This document shows positions 23,826 to 36,244 of a DNA stretch of 64,000 nt, piece by piece (position 1 is the stretch's first letter; the number at the start of each line of letters is the position of its first letter). The position numbers and the translations under genes were made by a program. Below the pieces are notes generated by a model, which was not told where the DNA came from, made no database searches, and was given only the letters and a program-made list of their open reading frames with translations. Source of the DNA: Heterohyrax brucei (Eukaryota > Chordata > Mammalia > Hyracoidea > Procaviidae); assembly GCA_028571685.1 (NCBI GenBank), contig CM053143.1, forward strand, positions 811,001 to 875,000. The letters run 5' to 3'.

Positions 23826-24107
23826 TATTTTATTGTGATTTTAATAAAGACTAGCACGGTTTTGAGGCTTACAATTTTTATGTATCTGTTGAATATGCTC
23901 AGTAGGTAAGGAGTTTCTTTGAATGATTTAGAAACGCAGCAGTGCTTCAAACAGGGACAGGGATATGAACTAAAGTTCAAAAAACAATGGGTGATGATAA
24001 TAATAATGAACAAATAAGCATACAATACTTAAAGTCATATATGTAAGAAGTGTAATTTGAAGTGTTATTCTTACCTAAAATATCTAACATTAAAAAGGTT
24101 TATACTA

Positions 24108-25102
24108 GGGAGGCAGAGTCAAGCTGGCGGACTAAGCCCACATCTCTTTACATCCCTCTGGAACCAAGACCTGAATTGACAATCAAACAGAGCCTTCTGA
24201 TCACCTAATCAGCTTCAGGACACGGCACAGAGCCGTTAACTGGGACTTCATACCACTCAGCGAAAAACCTCCTCTCTTTTGCTGACTCCCGCTCCAGGCT
24301 AGCCCCAGCTCTCACAGACGGAAGGTAAACGCACCATTGTGACTTTTTTTCCCTCGGTCTCGGCTGGCGGGCGGAGCTGGGCCTTGCCTGGCGGCTGGAC
24401 TCAGACGCACTGCTGGGGGGATAGGCAGGCGAAATTCCCATATTCTGAGATCCGGCCTCGGGACTCTGTTAATCTAGACACTTGGAGCCTTTCGTTTTGT
24501 AGCTGCCTCAGCGGGGTTTGTGCGGAGCTTTGCAGTCAGTGTGCGGGATGCCATGTTGGTACCGAGATTTTAGCGGGACCTCGTTCTTAGCCTGGGACCC
24601 AGCGCCTGCAAACAGGACAGCGCTTCACCAACAGAGAAGTAGTGATTTTGCACAGTGGTGCCTACGTTGGGGGCCCTGCAACAGAAGCAGAGGAATCGCT
24701 ACCTCTCGGCACCTTTAGCCCCTCTGTCTGCTGCCTGTGTGGAGGACGCCATCTTGAGTACGGTGGCCGCAGCTGGACCTAATTCTTAGCTTGGGAGCCG
24801 GAGCCTGCCCAGAGGAAAGCGCTTTTCTATCACAAAACCAGTGCTCGACGCAGTGTTGGCTAAGGCTAGGCCCTGTCAACAGAGGCCACCAGGGCACTAG
24901 CATTGCTGTATTCTGAACTAGTTTGTTATCATCTGGGGTTGGATCTAGTGGTGCTTATTTTGTCAGATGAGAAGAGGGACTTCTACACCTGAAAACCTAA
25001 CTGACTTGTGGTCAGATACCTTTTGCTTTACATTTGAAGACAGCCTAGAGAAACATTTGCAGTCCATCCTCACAGTACCTCTTCCAGCCTCTATATACTC
25101 AC
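24108..25102 (+). promoter_or_regulatory. L1-C 5' UTR / internal promoter
   Basis: About 1 kb and distinctly more GC- and CpG-rich than its flanks. It starts ggaggcagagtcaagctggc, the counterpart of L1-D's ggtggagtcaagatggcag. L1 5' UTRs act as internal Pol II promoters. The YY1-like core is altered by one base here (CAAGCTGGC). Confidence 0.75.
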
Positions 25103-26055
25103 ATGGGACCCAAAAAGCAACAGACAATTGTGGCATACAAGCAATCACTCATGGCTTCAGAAGGCTCCCAAACAAAGCAACCAAGGAGTTTTTCAGATGA
25201 AGAAACTTTTATGAAAGCATCAGGAAGTGAATACAAATTGATTATATACAGAACCCTTCTAGACCTTATACAAAATGCAGCAGAACAAAATGAAAAATTC
25301 AGCAAGTTGTTCGATCTGATGGAAGACCAGTGCTCTGAAATCCAGCAGATCAAGAAGAACATCAAAGACATAGAAATTTCCATGCAAAGCCAAGAATAGA
25401 ACAAATGGAAAAAAGAATTTCTTCTGACTTGGAAGACAGAGCTACTGATGCCAGCATCTATGAGCAGAAATCAGAAAAAAGAAACAAGAAAAATGAAGAA
25501 ACATTAAGAAGCATTGGGACTCTATTAAGAGGAACAACCTTTGATTAATTGGAGTCCCTGAACAGGGTGAGACATCTGAGAACAGAGAGTATTGTTGCTG
25601 AGCTGCTGAAAGAAAATTTCTCAGAAATCATGAACAAAGAGAATATAGACATCTCAGATGCATATCGTATGCCACCCAATACAGATCTCAAAAGAAAGAC
25701 TCCAAGACATATTATAATCAAGCTTAACAAAATGAAACATAAGCAGCAACTCTTAAAGGCAGAGAGACTCAAGGCAAAGCTAACATTCAGCGGGAAACCC
25801 TGTAGGCTCTCGTCAGATTTCTCAGCAGAAACCATGCTGGCACAGAGACAGTGGCATGACACATTCAAAGTCTTGAAGGAGAAGAACTTCCAACCAAGAA
25901 TTATATATCCTGCAAAACTGTCTTTCAAATACGAAAATGAAATTAAGACATTCCCAGAGAAACAGAAACTCAGAGACTTTGTAAAAACCAAACCCAAACT
26001 ACAAGAAATACTGAAAGAAGTTCTTGGCGTTGGCTTAGAAGAACAAAACCACTAA
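25103..26055 (+). pseudogene. L1-C ORF1 (RNA-binding chaperone) pseudogene
   Basis: ORF1p is the trimeric RNA chaperone of the L1 particle. The ATG at 25103 opens MGPKKQQTIVAYKQSL and stays open for 98 codons, to a TAG at 25397. That covers the N-terminus and the start of the coiled-coil region (IQQIKKNIKDIEIS). A 3' piece, open to a TAA at 26053-26055, holds the RRM and C-terminal domains (NIDISDAYRMPPNTDLKRKT; FQPRIIYPAKLSFKYENEIK), which match the ORF1p core seen across L1s. The 953-base span is not a multiple of three. Comparison with L1-D shows indels near 25395 and 25575. About 318 codons is usual for the family. Confidence 0.9.
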
Positions 26056-26477
26056 CTTTATATTTTAGAAAGACACACTACTCAATACTCTACTCATTTA
26101 GGGAAGGCTCCAAAGTAAATCACAGCTTTGATATGGAAAGAAGCAATCCAGTGATCATCATGAAAACTATGGTGTCATCATAATAAAAAGAGGGATGTAT
26201 TACAGTCGTTATAGTCCTTCCAGATGGAGACGAAGATGACAAGACAGGTAGTAATTAAAATTGGGTTTATAAATAGTTTATTAAGGGAGTTCATAGGGGC
26301 AGCTGTAAAGCACAACAAAGATGTATCATACCATTTCAAGAAATCTAACACACGAGTCTCAACAACTATAAAACCAGCTCTGAAAAAGGTGAAAAATCAA
26401 CTCACAAAAAAGACTGTCCCAGAACAGACTAATAATAACAACAGAGAAAACATCAACATAAAAATAAACATATCACA

Positions 26478-29400
26478 ATGGCAGCAGTAAACACATACCT
26501 ATCAATAATTACATTGAATGTGAATGGACTGAATGCTCCAGTAAAGAGACACTGAGTGTCATCTTGGATCAAAAGACACGACCCATCCATATGTTGTCTA
26601 CAAGAAACTCACTTCAGACCTAAAGACAGGAACAAACTGAAAATTAAAGGATGGAACAATATATATCAAGCTAACAATGAACAAAGAAGAGCAGTGGTGG
26701 CCATTCCAATCTCAGACAAAATCAATTTTAATGTCAAATCCACCATCATGGCCAAAGATGGTAACTATTTATTGCTGAAAGGTTCAGTACACAAATAAGA
26801 CTTAACTATATTAAATATTTATGCACCAAATGTCAGAGGACCTAAATATGTCGAAGAAACAATGACTACTCTCAAAAGAGAGTTAGATAACTCCACAATA
26901 ATAGTGGGAGACTTTAACACTCCACTCTCATTACTAGACAGATCATCTAGAAAAAAGCTCAGTAAAGATACAAAGACCACACTGACACAATTAACCAACT
27001 AAACCTCATTGATATATACAGAACTTTCCGCCCATCAGCAGACAACTACACCTTCTTCTCCAGTGCACACGGAACATTCTCCAGAATTGACCACGTGATA
27101 GGCCATAATGCAATGCTAAACAAAATCCATACCATTGAATTACTTCAAAGCATCTTCTCAGATCATAAAGCCATCAAAGTTGAAACCAATATCAGAAAAA
27201 AACATAGATAGAAAGTGGAACTCTTGGAAACTGAACAACATCTTGCTCAAAAAAACATGGGTTACAGAGGAAATCAAGGATGAATTCAAGAAATTCATGG
27301 ATTCCAATGAGAAGGAAAACACTTCCTACCAGAACCTATGGGATACAGCCAAAGCAGTGCTCAGAGGTCTGTTTATCTCCATAAATGCACACATCTGGAA
27401 GGAAGAAAGAAACCAAATCAAGGAACTAACTCTACAGCTTGAACAAGTAGAAAGAGAACAACAGAGGAACCCCTCGGGCACCAGAAGAAATGAGATCATA
27501 AAGATTAGAGCAGAGCTAAATGAATTGGAGAATAGAAACACAATTGAAAAAATTGAAAAGACCAAAAGCTGGTTTTTTGAGAAGATCAACAAAATTGATA
27601 AACCACTGGCTAAACTTACTAAAGAAAAGCAGGAAAGGAAACAAATAACCCAAATTAGAAATGAGAGGGGAGTTGTCACCACAGATGCAACAGAAATCAA
27701 AAATATCATAACAGAATACTATGAAAGACTGTACTCTAACAAATTTGAAAACCTAGGGGAAATGGACCAATTCCTTGACTCATACCACCTACCCAAATTA
27801 TCACAACGTGAAGCAGAACAACTTAATAAACCCATCACAAAGGAAGAGATTGAAAAGGTCATCAAAACACTGTCAACCAAAAAAAGTCCGGGCCCAGATG
27901 GCTTCACGGCAGCATTCTACCAAGCATTTAGAGAAGAGTTATCTCCAATACTACTGAGACTATTTCACAGTATAGAAAGGGATGGAGTACTCCCAAACTC
28001 ATTCTATGAAGCCAGCATAACCCTGACACCTAAGCCAGGGAAAGATCCAACAAAGACAGAGAACTACAGACGGATATCACTCATGAACCTAGATGCAAAA
28101 ATCTTCAACAATATTCTTGCCCACAGAGTACAACAACATATCAAGAAAATAATCCATCATGACCAAGTGGGATTCATACCAGGGATGCACGGCTGGTTCA
28201 ACATCAGGAAAATAATTAATGTGATTAACCACATAAATAACACAAAAGACAAGGATCACCTGATTTTGTCCATTGATGCAGACAAGGCATTTGATAAAGT
28301 GCAACACCCATTCAGGCTAAAAACTCTTAGCAAAATGGGCATAGACGGCAAATTCCTCAACACAATAAGGGCCATTTATACAAAGTCAATTGCCCACATC
28401 ATCCTGAATGGAGAGAGACTGAAAGACTTTCCCTTGAGATCAGGAACAAGACAAGGATGCCCACTGTCACCCCTCCTATTCAATATTGTGCTAGAAGTTC
28501 TAGCCAGAGCAATTAGACAAGACGAAGAAATAAAGGGCATCTACATCGGCAAAGAGGAAGTTAAAATCTCCCTGTTTGCTGATGATATGATTGTATATTC
28601 AGAGAACCCCAAGGAATCTATAAGTAAGCTACTGAAACTGATAGAAGAGTTCAGCAAAGTCTCAGGATATAAGATAAACATAAGTAAATCAGTAGGATTC
28701 CTTTACACCAACAACGAGACTGTTAAGGAGGAAATTATCAAATCAATACCATTTACGATAGCCCCTAAGAAGATAAAGTACCTAGGAATTAATCTAACCA
28801 GTGAAACAACAGACCTTTACAAAGAGAACTACGAGCCCTTACTACAAGGAACTAAGAGAGACTTAGATAAATGGAAAAACCTACCCTGCTCATGGATAGG
28901 AAGACTTAACATTGTGAAATTGTCTATTTTACCCAAAGCAATTTATTTATATAATGCAATCCCAATGCAAGTTCCAGTATCATTTTTTAATGAGATGTAG
29001 AAACAAATCACCAATTTTGTTTGGAAAGGGAAGAAGCCCTGGATAAGTAAGGTACTACTAAAGAAGAAGAACACACTGGGAGGCCTCTCATTACCCGACC
29101 TTAGAACATACTACACTGCCACAGTGGTCAAAATAGCCTGGTACTGGTACAAGAACAGATAGATTGATCTGTGGAACACAATTGAGACCCCAGATATGAC
29201 ACCATCTGCCTATGATCAGTTGATATTCAACAAAGGCCCCAAGACATTAAACTGGGGTAAAAACATTATCTTCAACAAATGGTGCTGGCAAAATTGGTTA
29301 TCCATCTGCAATAAACTGAATCAAGACCCATATCTTACACCTTATACAAAAACCAGCTCCAACTGGATAAAAGCCATAAATATCAAACCTAAAATGATAA

Positions 29401-30302
29401 AGGTCATCCAAGAAAACGTAGGAACAACAATGGAAGTTTTAATACACAATGAGGACAGACTCCAAAATCTGTCAAAGAAACGTCTATCAACAGAAGAGAA
29501 AATAGATAAATGGGAACTATTAAGATTCAAACACTTTTGCTCATCCAAAGACTTTATTAATAGAATTAAAAGAACACCCACAGAATGGGAAAAAATATTT
29601 AGCAACTCTATGTCAGACCGACACCTGATCTCCATAATCTATAAGATACTACGAAATATCAATAAGAAGAAGATAAACCATCCAATTAAGCAATGGGCAA
29701 AGGAGATGGACAGACACTTCACTAAAGAGGAGATCCAGGTAGCCAAAAAACACATGCAGACATGTTCACGATCTTTAGTTATTAAAGAATTTCAAATCAA
29801 GAGAACAATGAGATAGCATCTCACCCCAACAAGATTGGCCATGATCCAGAATACACAAAACAACAAATGCTGGAGAGGCTGTGTAGAAAGTGGAACCCTC
29901 CTACACTATTGGTGGGGTTGCAAAATGATCCAGCCTCTTTGGAAGGCAATCTGGCGCTTCCTTAAAAAAATGGATAATGATATACCATTTGACCCGGTAA
30001 TTCCACTACTTGGAATATATCCTACAGAATCAAGGCCTTTGACACCAACGGACACACGCACCAGAATGTTTATCGCAGCACAGTCCATGATAGCAAAATG
30101 ATGGAATCAACCCAGATGCCCAACAATAGAGGAATGGATAGGTAAACTATGGTACATATACTCGGTGGAGCAGTACGCAATGATAAAGAATAACGATGAT
30201 TCCAGGAAACATCTCCTAGCCTGGTTTCAACTGGAAGACATTATGCTGAGTGAGAGTAGTCAGCGACAAAAGGACAAATACTGTATGAGACCTCTACGGT
30301 AA
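26478..30302 (+). pseudogene. L1-C ORF2 (endonuclease-reverse transcriptase), nearly intact pseudogene
   Basis: From the ATG at 26478 (MAAVNTYLSIITLNVNG, AP-endonuclease N-terminus) to the TAA at 30300-30302 there are 1275 codons, the normal L1 ORF2 length. The endonuclease domain is damaged by TGA at codon 26, TAA at 26796-26798 and a one-base loss near 26970. That loss is restored by an extra A near 27197. The RT domain then runs open for about 600 codons to 29000, with [11 protein letters not shown] (motif A) and the catalytic FADD at 28575-28586. Further stops are TAG 28998, TAG 29814 and TGA 30099. The C-terminal Cys motif CWRGC...H...C (CX3CX7HX4C) is kept near 29870-29925. Confidence 0.93.
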
Positions 30303-31293
30303 GATCTCAAAAACACACTTGTGTATAGAAGAAAAGACTCTTTGACAGCTGCAAGGGAGGGGGGTGAGGGAGGGCTTAGTTTACATAGTTACTAGAAATC
30401 TAGTTGGGAGAAAGCAGTGATAGCACACATTAGAAACAAGAACAACATTAAGTGGACTTCAGCATAACTTGAGTACTCCTTCCATCTTAACTCATTACTG
30501 CAAGGATAGAGTAGCTGGGGCGGGGGGTAGGGGACCATGCTCTTAGGCGAATTCCAGGCCAATTGTCACAACTATCATTTTGTTAAGAGAGCTGTCTGCA
30601 CCCCACATTGGTGAGTGGCATCTGGGGTCTTAAAACTGCCAAGCTGCCATCCGAGGACACAGCAAATGGTCCCAATTCAGCAAGAATGGATGCTCACCGA
30701 GGACCAAAATGACATGCGATAAAGACAACCGAGAAGACAGAGAGACCCACAGGAGTGGGTGCCTACATCGACTTGGGACCGGAAGAACCTGATGGTGCCC
30801 GGTCACCACCAGTGATAGCCACGATGGTGCTCACAGAGAGGAGTCTCACTGGCAACACAAGAATAAAAAGAGGTGCATCATGAGATCTCCACTAAAAGAC
30901 CTCAATTGATGGACCAGCGGTTTTGGGGTTCCTCTGAGAGCCTGGCCCCCGTCCCTGATGCTGCCCTTTCCCATAAATTATAACAAAAGTCCACTCTTTG
31001 GACAGGAATGGATTGGACTTGGCAATGCAGAGTGACCATATATCGGAAGCACTTTATGGTTCTATACATCTATAGGATATCATCTTGCTGACCTCTGACT
31101 GGAGGAAGGAGAGTGGGTGGAGAGGAGGGGAAAGGAGGCTGTTGGGAGGATGAGACAAGTATGGAGCAGAGAGGAATAGTGTGCTGTCACCAGACAGGGA
31201 GAGCAGTGGAAGCTGCATATAGGTGGGCATGTAAATTTATACGTGAATGTATATTTTCACTCAGTCATGTTAAATAAAAATTTAAAAAAAAAA
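30303..31293 (+). other. L1-C 3' UTR with G-quadruplex-type tract
   Basis: Non-coding L1 tail. At about 30354-30373 four G-runs occur in close succession (gggaggggggtgagggaggg). It ends 'actcagtcatgttaaataaa' and a poly-A. Confidence 0.85.
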
Positions 31294-31329
31294 GTTTATA
31301 CTAAAAGTCATAGCATAACTGATTTTATC

Positions 31330-32294
31330 CTATTATACAAACCCAAGAAAAGGTTTACACAGAGAAAAAAGGATTCTTTGATGGTTACAAGGCTTTGGGG
31401 AGGAGAAGTTGCTAACTAATACACAAGCATTAACTTGGGTGAAATGAAAGACAGCACACATTACAGGGAAAGTTAGCACAACATGACAAGGCAAAGCAAC
31501 AGAACCTTTCTAGATGCTTCCAATAACCTTGAGGGGCTGAGTTACCAGGGCTGAGGACTGGGGAACATGGTCTCAGGGAACATCTAGGTCAATTGCATAA
31601 CGCAGTCCGTGAAGAAAACGAAATCCTACTTTGATGAGAAGCATCTCGGGTCTTAAAACTTTCGAGATGACTTCCGAAATACATGGATTGCTCCCTCCAC
31701 ATTCAGAGCAGACAAGACTGAAGAAAACGAGACACAAACAGAGTATTAGAATGGACCGCATGAACCACAGTCTCCACCAGACAGAGCCCAGAAGAACTAG
31801 ATGCTACCTGGCTACCACTATTGACCACCCTGATGGTGATCACGATAAAGGGTTCTGGACAGAGAAGGAAAAAAATATGTAGAACAAAATGCAGATTCAT
31901 AAAAAAACAGACCAGATTTACTGGTCTGACAGAAAGCGGAGGGCCGTCTGAGACTAAGGCCCCCAGATACTCCGCTAACTCAGAACCAACATCGCTTCTG
32001 AAGCCTACTTTTAAAAGATTGGACAGGCATATAAAATGGACAATAACATGTTTGACGAACGTGGCTTCTAGTTCAATGAAGAATTTGAGACCAAAGAGGT
32101 AACATGTGCCCCAAAGCAAAGATGCGAAAGAATAAGCAGGAAAACCAGGGACCCTGTTCGGAAAGGGAAGAGAGGAGAGTGCTGACACACTGCAAGGACT
32201 ACCAATGTCACAGAAAAATTTGTATATAAACTTTTTAATGAGAAACTAATTTACATTGTAAACTTTCACCTAAAACATAATAAAATCTTAAAAA
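31330..32294 (+). mobile_element. L1 3'-UTR-only insertion, different subfamily
   Basis: Begins with text parallel to the L1 3' UTR start ('ggattctttgatggttacaagg' against 'agactctttgacagctgcaagg'). It diverges in the middle and ends 'gtaaactttcacctaaaacataataaaatctt' with an A-rich end. The same 3' end occurs antisense at 63338-64000. A 5'-truncated L1 of another, older lineage is the simplest reading. Two chance ORFs of 93 (+) and 161 (-) codons lie inside and have no family features. Confidence 0.65.
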
Positions 32295-32585
32295 ATGACA
32301 TAAACTGATTAAAATGTATACAAAGCAGTGTCAGTGACTAGAAAATGTCTCCTTCTGTGGTGCCTAATATTCCTGGAAATCTATCAAAGGAAAATATAAG
32401 GCATGTGAACAAAGATTTACTTATAAATATGTAATCCACTTTTAATGATGTGTTGCAAATATCATCAGTTTGCAACTTGTCTCAATATTTTTATGGTGTT
32501 TGATAAAAGGAAGTTCTTAAATAAAAAATAGTCAAAATTTATCAATCAAGTCTTCTGTTTATATTTAGCCTAAACATGTTACCTA
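32295..32585. other. Unique AT-rich spacer
   Basis: Nothing recognised. Confidence 0.4.
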
Positions 32586-32589
32586 TTTA

Positions 32590-33560
32590 CTATTTTCTCT
32601 GCTGACTATTCTTTCTTGGTTCTTGATTTTCTGTCTGGAAATACTGTCCTTCTTTCTGAGATACATGTTTAGAAATTCTTTCAGTGAGGGTATGTCGGTT
32701 GTGAATTGACCATCATCTTCCCCTCAACTGCAGATTCTTGAAAGTCAGTTTTGCTCAAATACAGTCTTCTCAGTTGGCAGTTATTATTTCAGAGAACTTT
32801 CCAGAAGTTTGAAAGTAGTAGTCTCTTTTCTTCTGCCTTTGTTTCTGTAGTAAAGTTAACAAGGATGGCAGTCAATCCGTCATTCCTTACCATTCCTTAC
32901 CATTCCATACCAGGTGGTATGAAGTTTGTTTGGATGCTTTTAAGATCTCTGTGTCATGCAGTAGTTTAGAGCTCAGCTGCTGACCGAAAAGTCAGGGACT
33001 CAGACTCTGCTTCTGTAAAAATTTACAGCTTTTGAAACCCTCCACAGGCAGTGTTGCTGTTCTACAGGGTCACTACGAGTTGAAATCAATCGGAAGGCAA
33101 TGGGTTTGGGCCTTTTTACTTGTGTTAGGTCTTCGTTTTGATTATTCTGTTGAATGCATTTGTGAGTCAATTTTTTAAAATTAATTATCTTTCTTGAGAA
33201 TTGTTGGGATTATCAGAGGGTGAGTGACTGGTTCTGAAAAATGTTACAAACTCTACCCTTAAATATTGCCTTTCTTTTAAATTTCTACTCTTTCTTTGGG
33301 ATGTCCTTCATATATGTTGACTTTTATTTCATATTTCAACTACTTCTTTGAATATTTCTTTAAATCTATTTTTTAGTTCACTAATTTTTTTTTCAGTTTC
33401 ATCTAATCAGCTGTTTAACTAATCCTTAAGGTTTTATTTTCAATTGTTATAATTTTCATACCTGGAGTTCTCTTTTCCAGTTTCAAATTATTCCTAATTT
33501 CATATTTTGGTTCCTTTATTATACTTTCAATTCAACATTTTATTTTTAAAATTTACTAAG
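32590..33560 (-). mobile_element. Ancient L1/HAL1-like ORF1 remnant (antisense)
   Basis: 'aaggatggcagtcaatccgtc', 'cttcatatatgttgacttttatttc' and 'agttcactaatttttttttcag' have the flavour of antisense L1/HAL1 ORF1. It is very diverged and interrupted by the AfroSINE at 32955-33112. A (ttaccattcc)-type triplet lies at 32884-32911. Low certainty. Confidence 0.4.
32955..33112 (+). mobile_element. AfroSINE (diverged)
   Basis: 'catgcagtagtttagagctc', 'gctgctgaccgaaaagtcag', 'gggtcactacgagttgaaatc' and 'aatcggaaggcaatgggttt' fit the SINE layout, with an insertion in the middle. Confidence 0.75.
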
Positions 33561-33567
33561 CAGAGTT

Positions 33568-33686
33568 GAAAACTCTGGTGGCATACTGGTTAAGCGCTAG
33601 GTCTGCTAACCAAAACGTCAGCAGCGCAAAGCCGCTGGGCACTGGTTAGAAACTCTATGGGCAATTCTACTCTGACGTATCTGACT
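33568..33686 (+). mobile_element. AfroSINE, 5' part
   Basis: 'aactctggtggcatactggtt', 'aagcgctaggtctgctaacc', 'aaaacgtcagcagcgcaaag' and 'gaaactctatgggcaattct'. The 3' third is missing. Confidence 0.85.
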
Positions 33687-33689
33687 TAC

Positions 33690-35857
33690 TTTATGCTGCT
33701 TTGAATAATTCTTATACTTGTTTTCCCTGTAGGTCTGATTTTCCTTTTCCTTGTAAGTCTGATTTTCCTTTTTCTGTTTTGTTTTCTGTCACTTATGGTA
33801 GTTTATTTTTCTTCAAGCATTTGTGATCTCTCTTACTACGGTCTCATTTTCCTAGAACTTTAGAGATTCACTGAAGTCTGCTTTTAGAATGGATCCTTCC
33901 AGTGAGCTCCTGTGTTTGTTTTTGCTAGGCTTCTAGGACATTCCCAACACTTCAAAATAAAGGTTCTTCCCGAGGATTTTCCATTCACAGGATTGGTATG
34001 AAGCCATTTGAAAACTGTGAAAGTGCAGACGTATGTTCAGGAATTCTCAGGAGAGACTGGTTTCCACTTGCTTCATTCTGAGTGAGGGCCTAAAGAGATG
34101 AGGTACCTTATGGGAAACATCCTTGCCTTGGCCCAGTTTTCTAAATGAGTTGTCATTTCCTATTTGTATCCTCATTTTGTCTTCTCTCACATGCCCATGT
34201 GACCCAATAAACCAGGTCTAGCCCATCAGTTATAGGCAGATGATCTCAAAAGAATTCCCAGCTAGGGTGTTTGCTTGCCCATGAAAGCCTTCCGTCTTGC
34301 ACTTAGGCTCGCCCTGTTATCTCTTCAGGACAGTCAGAGTGGGTTAAGCTGACAACCATTATATAATTTTAATCCAGTGTTACCAAGTCTTCTGTACTGG
34401 GAAAAGCTTCTCTGTTCATCCTCCACAGTGTTGAAAAGGGGAGGCCCCTTGCATTACTTTTACAATCTCACCAAAATAGAAGACTTTAAAAGTAAGAGGA
34501 AAGAGATTCAGTAAGACACTGTTGCCCTTAGGGAATGTTATCAAATGTTTTTTATATTTTATAAAAAAATTTTGTATTTTATAAATATGAGAGCAGAAGC
34601 CATAACTGTCATTTTCATAAAGAGATTTCAACAAGTCCTCCTCTTCATAATTTGTTCTATCTTAATGTCAAAACAGAGTTCTCTTCACTATGAAACTTTC
34701 GTCTCTTTTTTTTTAAAAACATGGCTCAGAATATGCCTTTTGGCCTTGTCTGGTAGAGCTATCATTTGAGAGTATTTTAGTCTCCTTGGCTACTTTTATA
34801 CATCTTTGACATCACTTTTTTTCCAGAAGGAGAAACAATGCATACCAGAAAGATTCAAAGAAAATGTGTGTATCTTGACTTCTGAAGCAAAGAGAACGCC
34901 AAGTGCAAGATCACTGTCCCTTCATTAGATGTTCCTGGCAGACTCATTAGTTTTTTAGTACAAAAATATCACCAATTGGTCAGTTTGCTCTGTGAGAGCA
35001 GTAAAAATCACCACATTCTTTTCCCAATGAAGTGCTTAATGAGAGATGTATTATTTTTCACAAACTGTATGTTTTTGTTTTAGATTTCAGTTCTAAAAGT
35101 ATAATTTAGGAAGCAAAAAAAAAATTTATCAAAATCTTGCAGAGAAGGGAGACAGCTTTACTGACTAAAGTAAACTTTTCATTTGCCACCACTGAAAAGA
35201 TGCAAACATGTCTTACTGTGCAGTTGGTTGTTTTTTCCTACAGGTTAGTACTTCCTGTTACCCTGAATTGTTTCATTTAAGGACCCATAAGTCTCCACAT
35301 TAAATACTCTTCTAATTTCAATTAAATGTTTTCCTCTAAATGGGATGGTGTAATTAGGCTGCTTTTTTTTTTTAAACTCTGTTTCAACTTAATTATGCAG
35401 GAAATCCTTGAAACAGCAGAGAGGCAAACTGTTCTGAAGTGTACTTGGGACCTTCAGCTTTCACTGGTGACAAGGACAAAGTTTGGAAATACAAGGTGTT
35501 AAAGAACTTCCAACTCGCCACAAAGGATATTAATTTTGAACACACATTGCCCTGACAAAGAGCAGGGATATGTCAATCTTTATAACATTTCATGAGTTAG
35601 GAAAAAGTTACCTGGCTTAATATTTTCTACTGTAAATAACCTCTCTGAGCATGATTCCAATGCTTTGCCCACCTTCTTCCATAGAGGTCTTCCATTCTTT
35701 CTTCTTTTTTTTTCCCCTCCTTTCTTCTGTCCTATATTACTTTCATTTTGTATGTATGTGTGTGTAAAAGCATCGTGAAATGGAAACACTATCTTTTCCT
35801 AGTTAATCATTTGGGAAATCAAACCACTGAAACTCAAGTTCTCAGGCAACACGTTGG
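33690..35857. other. Unique region
   Basis: About 2.2 kb without a recognised repeat, apart from short direct repeats of 'gtctgattttccttttccttg' type near 33730-33775. No ORF with domain features. The 35000-35600 part is low-repeat and could be checked for conservation. Confidence 0.45.
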
Positions 35858-36030
35858 TGATAATTTGGTTGTTGTCACTCTTGTTGTGTGAGTTGTAGTC
35901 ATTTGTGACTCATGGTGACCCAACATGACAGAAACAGGATTTCCTAGGGAATTTGCTCCTAAGGGGGATCTTTTCTCCTGTGGAGCAGCTGGTAGTTTGA
36001 ACCACTACCTTCCAGTTAGCAACTGAGCTC
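35858..36030 (-). mobile_element. RTE-tailed SINE (antisense)
   Basis: 'gtgtgagttgtagtcatttg', 'actcatggtgacccaacatg', 'tcctgtggagcagctggtag' and 'ccttccagttagcaactgagc' follow the antisense SINE order. Confidence 0.65.
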
Positions 36031-36244
36031 TCAGTTGTTGTGGAGACAGAGTAGCTTAGCCCAATTTCAGGTAGCAAAATCAGAATAATTTCAACAGCCT
36101 GAAATGCTAGTCTGGAAAACTCAAATCCATTAGATAGCAGCATCACTGATTTGGACTTGTTCAATAACCTCTTCATTAACTTTACTATCTTGAGATTTTT
36201 GTGTCTTTGAGTATGATCCTCAAACATCAGAATAGTCTGTTCAA

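Larger units (their letters stand above)
24108..31293 (+). mobile_element. L1-C: full-length LINE-1, best preserved in the window
   Basis: 7186 bp bounded by a perfect 10-bp TSD, gtttatacta (24098-24107 and 31294-31303). It ends in a poly-A of about ten. Order is 5' UTR 24108-25102, ORF1 25103-26055, spacer, ORF2 26478-30302 and 3' UTR 30303-31293. Damage is limited: ORF1 has at least one stop and frameshifts. ORF2 has five in-frame stops plus one compensated pair of single-base indels. It is therefore a fairly recent copy for this lineage, but dead. Confidence 0.95.

Noticed and set aside
31703-32188. 161-codon minus-strand ORF
   Set aside because: Lies antisense within an L1-type 3' UTR, with no domain and no codon-usage sign of a gene.
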